Positions 1 through 6,358 of a DNA stretch of 14,601 nt are shown here, one piece after another. The stretch is taken from positions 2,996 through 17,596 of the forward strand of contig DBQN01000056.1 in NCBI GenBank assembly GCA_002305255.1, read 5' to 3'. Under the pieces are notes generated by a model. It saw only the letters and a list, made by a program, of their open reading frames with translations, searched no databases and was not told where the DNA came from. Source of the DNA: Firmicutes bacterium UBA1393 (GTDB lineage Bacteria; Bacillota; DTU025). A program made the position numbers and the translations under genes. Each line of letters opens with the position of its first letter. Positions within the stretch are counted from its first letter, which is position 1.

Positions 1-1278
1 GGCCGCAGAGATTTCCGCAATACCAACGGCTGGCTTGAACTTGTGCACCTGACCATGCTCGCCGTGGAGCGCGGCGAATCGGCTCGCCACGCCATCCAGG
101 TGATCGGCGATATCGCTGTGAAGTACGGATACGCTGACTCAGGCGAGATGCTGTCAGTGGCCGACCCCAACGAAGTGTGGGTGTTCGAGATCGTAGGCCC
201 CGGCCCCCTGTGGGAGCAGGGATCGGATGAACCCGGCGCGTTCTGGATTGCGCAGCGCGTGCCCGACGGAGAGGTCGCGGTGTCGGCCAACTCGTCGGTC
301 ATTCGCGAAGTGGACTTCGATGACCACGAGAACTTCATGTATGGCCCTGGGATCCTTGAGTTCGCCATCGAGCACGGCTGGTACGATCCGGCCAGCGGCG
401 AGCAGTTCAACTGGAGGAAGCACTTCTGCTCCGGTATGAGGGATGACTACAGCGCCAAGCGCGTGTGGAGAGTGTTCTCCCTCGTAGCGCCGTCACTCGC
501 TGATACGCTGGTCGAGTCAGACCTCCCGTTCTCCGTGCCAGTGGATGAGAAGATCTCCGTTGCCGACGTGTTCCGTATGCATCGTGACCACTATGAGGGT
601 TCCAAGTACGACGGCAGCACTTCGCTCACTGCCGGCCCGTGGAACAACCCCAGGCGCATAGAGAGCTACACCTTCAAGGTTGGCGACGTCACGTATGAGT
701 GGCACCGGGCCATTTCCCTAACCAGATGTGAGCATGTGTGCGTCGGTCAGGTGCGTGGCTGGCTGCCCAACGAAGTCGGCGGAGTGCTGTGGTATGCAGG
801 CGCGGCTGCAGACTCCTCGTGCTACATCCCGTTCTACGTCGGCGTTGACTATGTGTCGGATGTCATGAACACCAAAGCGGGATCGAGGATGGACTTCACA
901 CGCGACTCGTACTGGTGGGCCATGTCGGCGATCATGAACTACGTTGACCTCAAGTGGTCTTACATGATCAAAGACGTGAACGCACTTCAGCAGGAGTATG
1001 AAGACCGTCAGTTCCAGGTCATGAAGGGCGTCGACGCTGCTGCTACGACGTTGTTCGCGACTAACCCGGAGCTCGCGCGCACGTTCCTTGCCGACTACTG
1101 CCACATGAACGCGGTGGAAGTCAGAGATGCGTGGTGGGGGCTGCTGGATTACCTGATCTGGAAGTACGACTCGGGCAGGATCATCGAGGACGGCAAGATA
1201 AAGACGCTCGGATATCCCGCCGAGTGGCTGGAGAGAGTCATCCAGCTCGACGAGCCTGACCACATGCTGAAGCCGTAA
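1..1278 (+). CDS. Peptidase family C69 dipeptidase, 5' end cut by window edge
   Basis: This is the C-terminal 425 residues of a C69 (PepD/U34-type) Ntn-hydrolase dipeptidase, which cleaves short peptides. The frame is open from base 1, so the true start and the N-terminal catalytic Cys lie upstream; the ATG at 43 is internal. The identification rests on collinear similarity to the complete C69 gene at 8927-10543. Shared blocks include YGYADSGEMLSVAD against YGYRDSGECLTVAD, a VxANxSxIxE segment, RDHYEG, LPNEVGGVLW against LPDEVGGILW, SYMIKD and a final GYPAEWL against GYPADWL. Like its paralog it is probably exported, but the signal peptide is out of view. It is followed by a hairpin terminator, so it ends its transcription unit. 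The family call is firm; substrate preference cannot be read from the sequence. Confidence 0.9.
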   Translation, partial: GRRDFRNTNGWLELVHLTMLAVERGESARHAIQVIGDIAVKYGYADSGEMLSVADPNEVWVFEIVGPGPLWEQGSDEPGAFWIAQRVPDGEVAVSANSSVIREVDFDDHENFMYGPGILEFAIEHGWYDPASGEQFNWRKHFCSGMRDDYSAKRVWRVFSLVAPSLADTLVESDLPFSVPVDEKISVADVFRMHRDHYEGSKYDGSTSLTAGPWNNPRRIESYTFKVGDVTYEWHRAISLTRCEHVCVGQVRGWLPNEVGGVLWYAGAAADSSCYIPFYVGVDYVSDVMNTKAGSRMDFTRDSYWWAMSAIMNYVDLKWSYMIKDVNALQQEYEDRQFQVMKGVDAAATTLFATNPELARTFLADYCHMNAVEVRDAWWGLLDYLIWKYDSGRIIEDGKIKTLGYPAEWLERVIQLDEPDHMLKP

Positions 1279-1305
1279 CGTCGCGCTCTAAACCGGATAG
1301 CTTGC

Positions 1306-1345
1306 AGCCCGGCTCCCCTCCAGATGTGGGGTGCCGGGCTTATAC
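1306..1345 (+). terminator. Rho-independent-type terminator after first C69 gene
   Basis: Arms at 1307-1313 (GCCCGGC) and 1333-1339 (GCCGGGC) pair perfectly. After a T/T mismatch they extend by CCCC (1315-1318) with GGGG (1328-1331), leaving a 9-nt loop. The tail TTATACTAT is only moderately T-rich. It lies 28 bases after the stop codon. Confidence 0.75.
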
Positions 1346-1454
1346 TATGCGTCGATGTGTTCAGAGTGGACCACTGGATGGAAGGAGTATCCTCGTTCTA
1401 GTCGAATTGTATCTACTTGAACTGTGAACTCATCTGGCGAAGGAGTGGAGCTCT

Positions 1455-2396
1455 ATGATAACCAGATCTTCAGTACGTACGCGGATCGTCAGGCTTCTGG
1501 CGATGGCCCTCATAGCCGTAGTTGCTGTGTGCGCGTATCCAGTGGCAGCGCAGATAGACAACGCGTTGACAGTGGCTGTGCTCAACTTCGACATGGCCAA
1601 TGTGCGCCAGTGGTGGACCTGGTCATGGGACGTGTCAGACGGCATCGCGGGACTAGTGGCAGAGGCCCTTGTGGGCAAGGGCAACTACAAGGTGCTCGAG
1701 CGCGAGCAGCTCAAGGCCATACTGGCCGAGCAGGACTTCGGCGCGTCGGGCAGGGTGGACGAATCTAAGGCCGTCGAGATCGGAAAGCTTCTCGGCGCCA
1801 GGTTGCTCATATTCGGAACCGTGAACGAGTTTGACTATGCATCCACCGGAGGCATCAAGATCCTCGGCGTCACGCTCTCCGGCTCCAAGGCCGTGACCAG
1901 CCTGAGCGGCAGGATCGTGGACGCGCTCACCGGTGAGATTCTCGGCTCGGTAACAGGTAGCGCCGAGGAGAAGGGCACGAGCTTCTCCCTGAACACCTAT
2001 ATGGGGCTGTCCTTCTCGGCCAAGGAATTCAAGAACAGCACCGTCGGCAAGTCGGTTGACGCAGCCATCGACTCCTTCGCCAGCGCCGCAGCGGCGAAGA
2101 TCGAGGAAGTCAGTGGCAAGCTCGCGGCGGCCGCACAGCGGCAGTCCATCACCGGAGTGGTGCTTGCGGTGATACCCGACGGAGTGATCATCAACCTCGG
2201 ATCATCGGCCGGCGTGTTGAAAGGCCAGTATTTCGACGTGTTCAGGCTGACCTACGTGCCCGGCCTGATGGATCCCGTGCGTATTCCCGTGGGAACGCTC
2301 AAGATCATCAGCTCTGATCCCAACGCAGCTGTTGGGCAGATGGAGCCCGGAGCGTCGTCGCCTGTTCAGGTGGGAGACGTGGTGACGCCGAGGTAG
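1455..2396 (+). CDS. Secreted CsgG-family protein with FlgT-like C-terminal domain
   Basis: This 313-residue protein has a signal peptide at residues 1-32: a basic start, a hydrophobic run and a VAA|Q cleavage site. The Cys at 26 sits in VAVC, which is not a good lipobox, so a lipoprotein is unlikely. Residues 38-220 match the CsgG/curli-transport fold, with LTVAVLNF, then VLEREQLKAILAEQDFGASG, then the helix IGKLLGARLLIFGTVNEF. After an Ala-rich helix, residues 230-313 form a beta-rich domain (GVVLAVIPDGVIINLGSSAG, then GQYFDVFR, ending VGDVVTP) that resembles FlgT C-terminal domains. The ATG at 1455 follows GAAGGAGTGG with good spacing. It stands alone between two hairpin terminators. Role unknown: CsgG is an outer-membrane curli channel in Proteobacteria, but many relatives are uncharacterised periplasmic or envelope proteins. 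Confidence 0.82.
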   Translation: MITRSSVRTRIVRLLAMALIAVVAVCAYPVAAQIDNALTVAVLNFDMANVRQWWTWSWDVSDGIAGLVAEALVGKGNYKVLEREQLKAILAEQDFGASGRVDESKAVEIGKLLGARLLIFGTVNEFDYASTGGIKILGVTLSGSKAVTSLSGRIVDALTGEILGSVTGSAEEKGTSFSLNTYMGLSFSAKEFKNSTVGKSVDAAIDSFASAAAAKIEEVSGKLAAAAQRQSITGVVLAVIPDGVIINLGSSAGVLKGQYFDVFRLTYVPGLMDPVRIPVGTLKIISSDPNAAVGQMEPGASSPVQVGDVVTPR

Positions 2397-2425
2397 GGTC
2401 GCCGCGGTTGTCGTGAATACCGAAC

Positions 2426-2466
2426 GAGGAGGGATACGCCCCGCGGGGCATATCCCTCCTCTTCAA
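2426..2466. terminator. Long hairpin between convergent genes, probably bidirectional terminator
   Basis: GAGGAGGGATA at 2426-2436 pairs perfectly with TATCCCTCCTC at 2451-2461. One C/A mismatch follows, then GCCC with GGGC around a 4-nt loop (2442-2445). The T-tract is weak on the plus strand (TTCAAATT). It separates the CsgG-like gene (+) from the selenium genes ending at 2480 (-) and could serve both. Confidence 0.7.
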
Positions 2467-2479
2467 ATTGCCGATGGTC

Positions 2480-2743
2480 TCACTGGTTGTCATCCATCGA
2501 CGCCACGAGTTCAGGTGGGCCTTTGTCTCCCATCCTGTAAACAGCCTCGTATTCGATGCCGGCAGCCTCGAGCCTCGCGCACAGCGCAGTCGCATCAAGA
2601 CCCGCGATCTCCGCGCACAGCCCGCAGCTGGAGCTGAGCCTTCGGGGCACGGGCATTAGGCGAACTCCCACGCCGTCGGTGCCGAGCACGTTCTCGCACT
2701 TCAGGGCCTGATGAACTGTGGCGAACGTCACTATAAGGCTCAC
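2480..2743 (-). CDS. DUF3343 (putative Se/S carrier-like) small protein
   Basis: An 87-residue protein of the DUF3343 family, which Pfam describes as putative Se/S carrier-like. The core reads LIVTFATVHQALKCENVL, RLMPVPRRLSSSCGLCAEI and a C-terminal EYEAVYRM. The CGLC pair in the SSCGLC motif is the family's likely chalcogen-binding site. The frame is open upstream to 2779, but the best start is the GTG at 2743. It overlaps the TGA stop of the upstream gene (GTGA) and has GGGAGG eight bases before it. That makes it the third gene of an overlapping yedE-yedF-DUF3343 unit. Family members occur beside selenium genes and are thought to carry Se or S; the biochemical role here is inferred. Confidence 0.88.
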   Translation of the reverse strand: MSLIVTFATVHQALKCENVLGTDGVGVRLMPVPRRLSSSCGLCAEIAGLDATALCARLEAAGIEYEAVYRMGDKGPPELVASMDDNQ

Positions 2744-3015
2744 CGCGCGCCTCCCACCGTAATTCTGACGATAAAGCATTCCTCGTCGAGGTCATCCTCA
2801 TAATCGCTCTGTCGTGTGCGGGCGTCAGGCACCGCGGTCTTGACCTGGCACCCCCGGGAAGCCGCGAAACGCGTGACGTTCTCGCGGGCGACGACGTTGT
2901 CTACCAGCACTTCAATGACGTCCCCGGCCGATGCGGCCAGGATGGCCTTCTGCGCAAGCATCACCGGTTGCGGGCAAGAGAGTCCTCTGGCGTCGATCTG
3001 GGTATTACGCGGCAC
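2740..3015 (-). CDS. YedF/TusA-family sulfur or selenium carrier, short form
   Basis: A 91-residue TusA-like protein. The N-terminal DARGLSCPQPV carries the single conserved Cys (residue 14) that accepts a persulfide or selenopersulfide in the family. VDNVVARENVTRFAASRGC is typical of selenium-associated YedF rather than of TusA. YedF proteins (TIGR03527, from memory) are usually near 200 residues with a second C-terminal domain. This one stops after about 90, so the C-terminal domain is absent. Two GTG starts are possible, 3039 and 3015; 3015 is preferred because AAGGGGG lies 8 bases upstream. It overlaps the yedE 3' end by 11 bp and the DUF3343 gene by 4 bp, so translation is probably coupled. 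Likely role: relay of Se/S from the desulfurase encoded on the other arm. Confidence 0.87.
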   Translation of the reverse strand: MPRNTQIDARGLSCPQPVMLAQKAILAASAGDVIEVLVDNVVARENVTRFAASRGCQVKTAVPDARTRQSDYEDDLDEECFIVRITVGGAR

Positions 3016-4078
3016 GTCTGTTGCCCCCTTCCTCAGCACGTGGCAGGCCTAAGTAACCGATGGTCAGCGCGATGGCGTAACCGATGGCCACGGCCCATTT
3101 GCCGTTCACAGGAACGCCTGCGGCTGATGCCGCGGTGCCGAAGTTGTGGGCGAAGGCCGCGCCTGCCAGCATTCCGAGTACTGTGATGGCGGCATCGGTG
3201 TCACCCTCACCCGACAGGATGCACTGCCTCAGCGGGCAGCCGCCGAGCAGCGTGGCGCCGAGGCCCACGAGCCCCATGCCGAGGAAGTTCCACAGGCCGT
3301 CGGTGTGTGCGATGGGCTGGCCTTCAAACCCCAGCTTGAAGTTGCCGCCTATGATGTTGAGCACGAGAGCGACTGCGATGATGGCGAGCGACCCGACGAG
3401 CAGGTGCGGACTCTTGATGAGGAACATATCTCTGATGCCGCCGGCCATGCAAAGGCGAGAACGCTGTGCGATGATTCCGACGACGAGCCCGGCGCCAAGC
3501 GACATGAGAAGAGGCGCGTGCATGGAGCCAGGTCCCGACTGACTGAAGAACACGAAGGCGGGAGCGGCGACGGCCAGCACAACGATGGTGACTGCCAGAC
3601 CGGGCATTACCGCACCATTCAGTCTGGGTTGCTTCGTGCTGCGCCCAAGTGAGAAGCCTTTACGCAGGAACACGACGCCTACTAACACTCCAGCCGCGAA
3701 TCCAAACAGTCCAACCAGGGCGTTGAGGTCGCCCGCCGCGAGCCTCAGCACCATCCTGAGCGGGCAGCCCAGGAACACAAGGGCTCCGATGATCATCAGA
3801 AAGCCCAGTACGAAGCGGATGATCGGCGACGATCCGCCTCTGGAACGGAACTCACCTGTGATTGAAGACACAATCGTGGCTCCAAGAATGAAGCCCGGCA
3901 CCTCAGGGCGCAGATACTGTACTGCGGCTGCGCGGTGTAGTCCGAGACCGCCGGCGATGTCACGAATGAAGCACGCCACGCAGACGCCCATGCTCGCGGG
4001 ATTGCCCATGCGCATGAGGAGAATGCTGAGTGCTCCGATCACGAGTCCGGAAACGATGATTAGTCCTGAACGCTTCAC
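3005..4078 (-). CDS. yedE: YedE-family putative selenium/thiosulfate transporter
   Basis: A 357-residue polytopic membrane protein of the YeeE/YedE (sulf_transp) family, closest in pattern to the selenium-associated YedE group (TIGR04112, from memory). It has about ten hydrophobic segments in two related halves. Half one has MGNPASMGVCVACFIRD (Cys33, Cys36) and LGCPLR (Cys105). Half two has RSRLCMAGGIRD (Cys210) and GGCPLRQC (Cys281, Cys286). In characterised YeeE relatives, such conserved cysteines pass thiosulfate across the membrane; here the substrate may be a selenium or sulfur species (inference). The GTG start at 4078 follows GGTGGAGGGATCAGA, a good ribosome binding site. It is first in the minus-strand unit and divergent from the lysR gene. 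Confidence 0.9.
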   Translation of the reverse strand: MKRSGLIIVSGLVIGALSILLMRMGNPASMGVCVACFIRDIAGGLGLHRAAAVQYLRPEVPGFILGATIVSSITGEFRSRGGSSPIIRFVLGFLMIIGALVFLGCPLRMVLRLAAGDLNALVGLFGFAAGVLVGVVFLRKGFSLGRSTKQPRLNGAVMPGLAVTIVVLAVAAPAFVFFSQSGPGSMHAPLLMSLGAGLVVGIIAQRSRLCMAGGIRDMFLIKSPHLLVGSLAIIAVALVLNIIGGNFKLGFEGQPIAHTDGLWNFLGMGLVGLGATLLGGCPLRQCILSGEGDTDAAITVLGMLAGAAFAHNFGTAASAAGVPVNGKWAVAIGYAIALTIGYLGLPRAEEGGNRRAA

Positions 4079-4238
4079 TCTGATCCCTCCACCTGAACTC
4101 TGCCATCAATGATATGCCCTGTCCAGCGAGGCCACCAATACCATTCATTAATGCAGCCAATGCAGTGCATTGGAAAGGCAAATAACACATTGACTGGCCT
4201 GCCACGACGTGGGAGACTGGTGAGGGGGTGTGCCGTGA
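4079..4238. promoter_or_regulatory. Divergent control region of the selenium module
   Basis: A 160-bp gap between two divergent arms, locally richer in A and T than its flanks. It contains the palindrome at 4157-4173 and an extra direct copy of AATGCAG at 4150-4156, nine bases ahead of the AATGCAG inside the palindrome. On the minus strand a possible yedE promoter reads TTGGTG, 18 bases, TATCAT (about 4135 to 4106). No convincing -35/-10 pair was found for the LysR gene. LysR-type regulators usually bind between themselves and a divergent target, which fits this layout. Confidence 0.6.
4157..4173. promoter_or_regulatory. Perfect 17-bp palindrome, likely LysR operator
   Basis: CCAATGCA-G-TGCATTGG is a perfect 8+1+8 inverted repeat in the gap between yedE and the LysR gene. 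It contains a T-N11-A spacing as expected of LysR boxes. It lies upstream of both arms, 79 bp from the yedE start and 66 bp from the LysR start. Confidence 0.65.
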
Positions 4239-5171
4239 ATGGAGCTCCGACAGCTTTCGATATTCCTCAGCACCGCCAGGCATGGCAGCGTCACCGACGC
4301 GGCCAAGGCCCTGTTCGTGTCGCAGCCCACGGTGAGCCTGCAGATCGCCGCCCTTGAGAAGGAACTGGGCGTGGTGCTCTTCGACCGCCAGAGCAGGGGA
4401 GTGGAACTGACCGAAGCCGGGCGGATCCTGAAGCGATACGCCGATGACATCCTTAGCCTTGCCGACATGGCTGCTCAGGCCATGGGGCGCTACAGCGCCG
4501 AGGTGACCGGTATCGTGCGTGCTGCCGCAAGCAGCGTTCCAGCTGACTACGTGCTCCCGGCGGCAGCGGCGGAGTTTCTCAGTGCCCACCCAAGTGTCAT
4601 GTTGGAGCTGAAGAGAGCGTCCTCGTTCGACGTGGTTCAACAGGTACTCAACTACGATGTTGAACTCGGTTTCGTCGGGTCTTTGGCGCACAGTTCTGAG
4701 CTGGATGCTGTGCCCCTGTTGGAGGACGAGATCATCATCATCTCGGCTCCGTGCGGCGATTCCACGGCATGGACCGACCCCGTCGACCTCGACACCGTGC
4801 TCGAGCAGCCCATGCTCTGCCGTGAGCTGGGATCAGGCACGCAGAAGACGTTTGAGGACGCCCTGGCCGCAGCAGGTGTTGATGCGGAAACGCTGCGGGT
4901 GAGGGCGAGGTTTGAGAGTCCGGAGGCGCTCAAGGCCGCCGTGGCGTGCGGTGCCGGGATTGCGGCCATCTCAGCCCTGGCGGCGGCGACCGACGTGGCT
5001 CAAGGTAGGTTGCTCGCGTTCCGCATCAAGGGGTTCGACATGCGGCGCCGATTCCATATGATATCCCACAGGCGAAAGGTGCTTTCACCTGCAACCGCGG
5101 CGTTCAGGCAGCACATCGTCGATAAGTTCGCACTGGCCGCAGAGGCTGCAAAGGTAGTGAAACAGGAATGA
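4239..5171 (+). CDS. LysR-family transcriptional regulator of selenium module
   Basis: A 310-residue LysR-type regulator. Residues 1-60 form the winged HTH (FLSTARHGSVTDAAKALF, SQPTVSLQIAALEKELG, LFDRQSRGVELTEAG). Residues about 90-300 form the periplasmic-binding-protein-like effector domain, with GFVGSL and an acidic segment before PMLCRELGSGTQ. The ATG at 4239 follows GAGGGGGTG. The stop overlaps the start of the desulfurase gene (ATGA, 4 bp), so the two are co-translated. A LysR group linked to selenium metabolism is annotated in Firmicutes and lies next to the same partners. From context it probably senses a Se or S metabolite and controls both arms through the palindrome at 4157-4173. 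The effector is unknown. Confidence 0.93.
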   Translation: MELRQLSIFLSTARHGSVTDAAKALFVSQPTVSLQIAALEKELGVVLFDRQSRGVELTEAGRILKRYADDILSLADMAAQAMGRYSAEVTGIVRAAASSVPADYVLPAAAAEFLSAHPSVMLELKRASSFDVVQQVLNYDVELGFVGSLAHSSELDAVPLLEDEIIIISAPCGDSTAWTDPVDLDTVLEQPMLCRELGSGTQKTFEDALAAAGVDAETLRVRARFESPEALKAAVACGAGIAAISALAAATDVAQGRLLAFRIKGFDMRRRFHMISHRRKVLSPATAAFRQHIVDKFALAAEAAKVVKQE

Positions 5172-6358
5172 ACTCGACCATCGCCGGCGCCCCGGGGCGC
5201 CAGGTGTATCTTGACCACGCGGCAACGTCACGTCCGAAGCCCCTCGGTGTGGTGCAGGCCATGGACAACTACATGCGCGAGATGTGCACCAGCCCGGGCA
5301 GGGGTGGCTATCGACTCAGCCTTGACGCAGGCAGGTTGGTGTTCAAGGCCAGAGCTGCGCTGAAGCGGCTGTTCAACGCACCCTCAGAGGAGAGCGTCGT
5401 CTTCACACTGAACGTGACGCACGCGCTGAACATGGCCATCCTGGGGCTCGTCAGGCCGGGTGACCACGTGGTAACCACGAGTGTAGAACACAACTCTGTG
5501 ATCAGGCCACTCAGGCAGATGCAGATTGAGCACGGGATAGAGCTGACGATCGTCAAGTGTGACCGCCGGGGCATGCTCGACCCTGCCGATCTAGCAAGGG
5601 CCGTCAAGCCCGACACCAGGGCTGTAGTCATGACTCATGCATCGAACGTGCTCGGCTCGGTGTTGCCGGTCGTAGAGGCAGGAAGAATAGCCCACGAGGC
5701 AGGCGCTTTCTTCATTCTAGACACTGCGCAAACCGCCGGAGTGCTCGACATCGACTTCGCCGACACCGGCGCAGATGTGCTGGCGTTCACGGGGCACAAG
5801 TCCCTGATGGGCCCCCCTGGAACCGGCGGGTTCATCGCCGGCCCTCAGGTGGCCAGGCTCATGAAGCCGCTGCTCACCGGAGGTACAGGAAGCAGGTCGC
5901 ATCTGGAAACCCAGCCGGAGGAGATGCCCGACAAGTTCGAAGCAGGCACCATGAATACCGTGGGCATTGCGGGGCTCGGTGCAGCGGTGGAGTTCGTCGC
6001 TTCCACCGGCGTGGGCAATATTCGCGAGCATGAGCTGGCACTCGCCGCCGCCTTCATCGAGGGCGCCCAGGCTATCGACGGTGTGATTGTTTACGGGCCG
6101 GGGCCGCATGACGCGCGGGTGCCTACGGTATCCGTGGGCCTGGCAGGGCGTGACCTCGCCCGGGTAGCCCATCAGCTAGACGCCGACTACGGCGTAATGG
6201 TGCGGCCGGGGCTGCACTGTTCGCCCCTGGCCCATCAGACAGCCGGCACGTTCCCCGACGGCACGCTGAGATTCAGTTTCGGCTATTTCAACACCCGAGA
6301 TGAAGTGGACTACGCTCTCAACGCTCTCGCGACGGTGGCCATGTCGTCAGACGAGTAG
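5168..6358 (+). CDS. Cysteine desulfurase-family PLP enzyme (possible selenocysteine lyase)
   Basis: A 396-residue class V aminotransferase-fold enzyme of the cysteine desulfurase family (TIGR01977-like, from memory). It opens with YLDHAATSRPKP. His108 in SVEHNSV stacks on PLP, Asp185 and Gln188 lie in DTAQT, and Lys211 in TGHKSLMGPPGTGG is the Schiff-base lysine. Cys351 in RPGLHCSPLAHQTAGT is the catalytic cysteine that carries the persulfide. All key residues are present, so the protein should be active. It releases S from cysteine (or Se from selenocysteine) onto its Cys and then to a carrier; the TusA-like and DUF3343 proteins across the divergent gap are obvious partners (inference). It overlaps the LysR gene by 4 bp. 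Its last 49 bp overlap the opposite-strand gene ending at 6310. Confidence 0.92.
   Translation: MNSTIAGAPGRQVYLDHAATSRPKPLGVVQAMDNYMREMCTSPGRGGYRLSLDAGRLVFKARAALKRLFNAPSEESVVFTLNVTHALNMAILGLVRPGDHVVTTSVEHNSVIRPLRQMQIEHGIELTIVKCDRRGMLDPADLARAVKPDTRAVVMTHASNVLGSVLPVVEAGRIAHEAGAFFILDTAQTAGVLDIDFADTGADVLAFTGHKSLMGPPGTGGFIAGPQVARLMKPLLTGGTGSRSHLETQPEEMPDKFEAGTMNTVGIAGLGAAVEFVASTGVGNIREHELALAAAFIEGAQAIDGVIVYGPGPHDARVPTVSVGLAGRDLARVAHQLDADYGVMVRPGLHCSPLAHQTAGTFPDGTLRFSFGYFNTRDEVDYALNALATVAMSSDE

Noticed and set aside
718..1263. 181-codon minus-strand frame inside the first C69 gene
   Set aside because: Antisense shadow of a well-supported coding region; composition does not resemble a protein family and there is no convincing ribosome binding site.
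2413..2659. Plus-strand frames after the CsgG-like gene
   Set aside because: They read through the terminator hairpin and antisense to the DUF3343 gene.
2480..3039. In-frame TGA read as selenocysteine in the small selenium-associated genes
   Set aside because: The TGA codons fall at natural family ends with the next gene's start overlapping; no Cys-homologous position or SECIS-like hairpin follows them.
3084..4112. Several plus-strand frames of 150-175 codons
   Set aside because: Antisense to yedE, whose transmembrane pattern and conserved cysteine motifs are clear.
3960..4691. 243-codon minus-strand frame crossing the yedE start, the divergent gap and the LysR gene
   Set aside because: It overlaps two recognised genes and their control region, and its sequence is a His/Arg-rich shadow.
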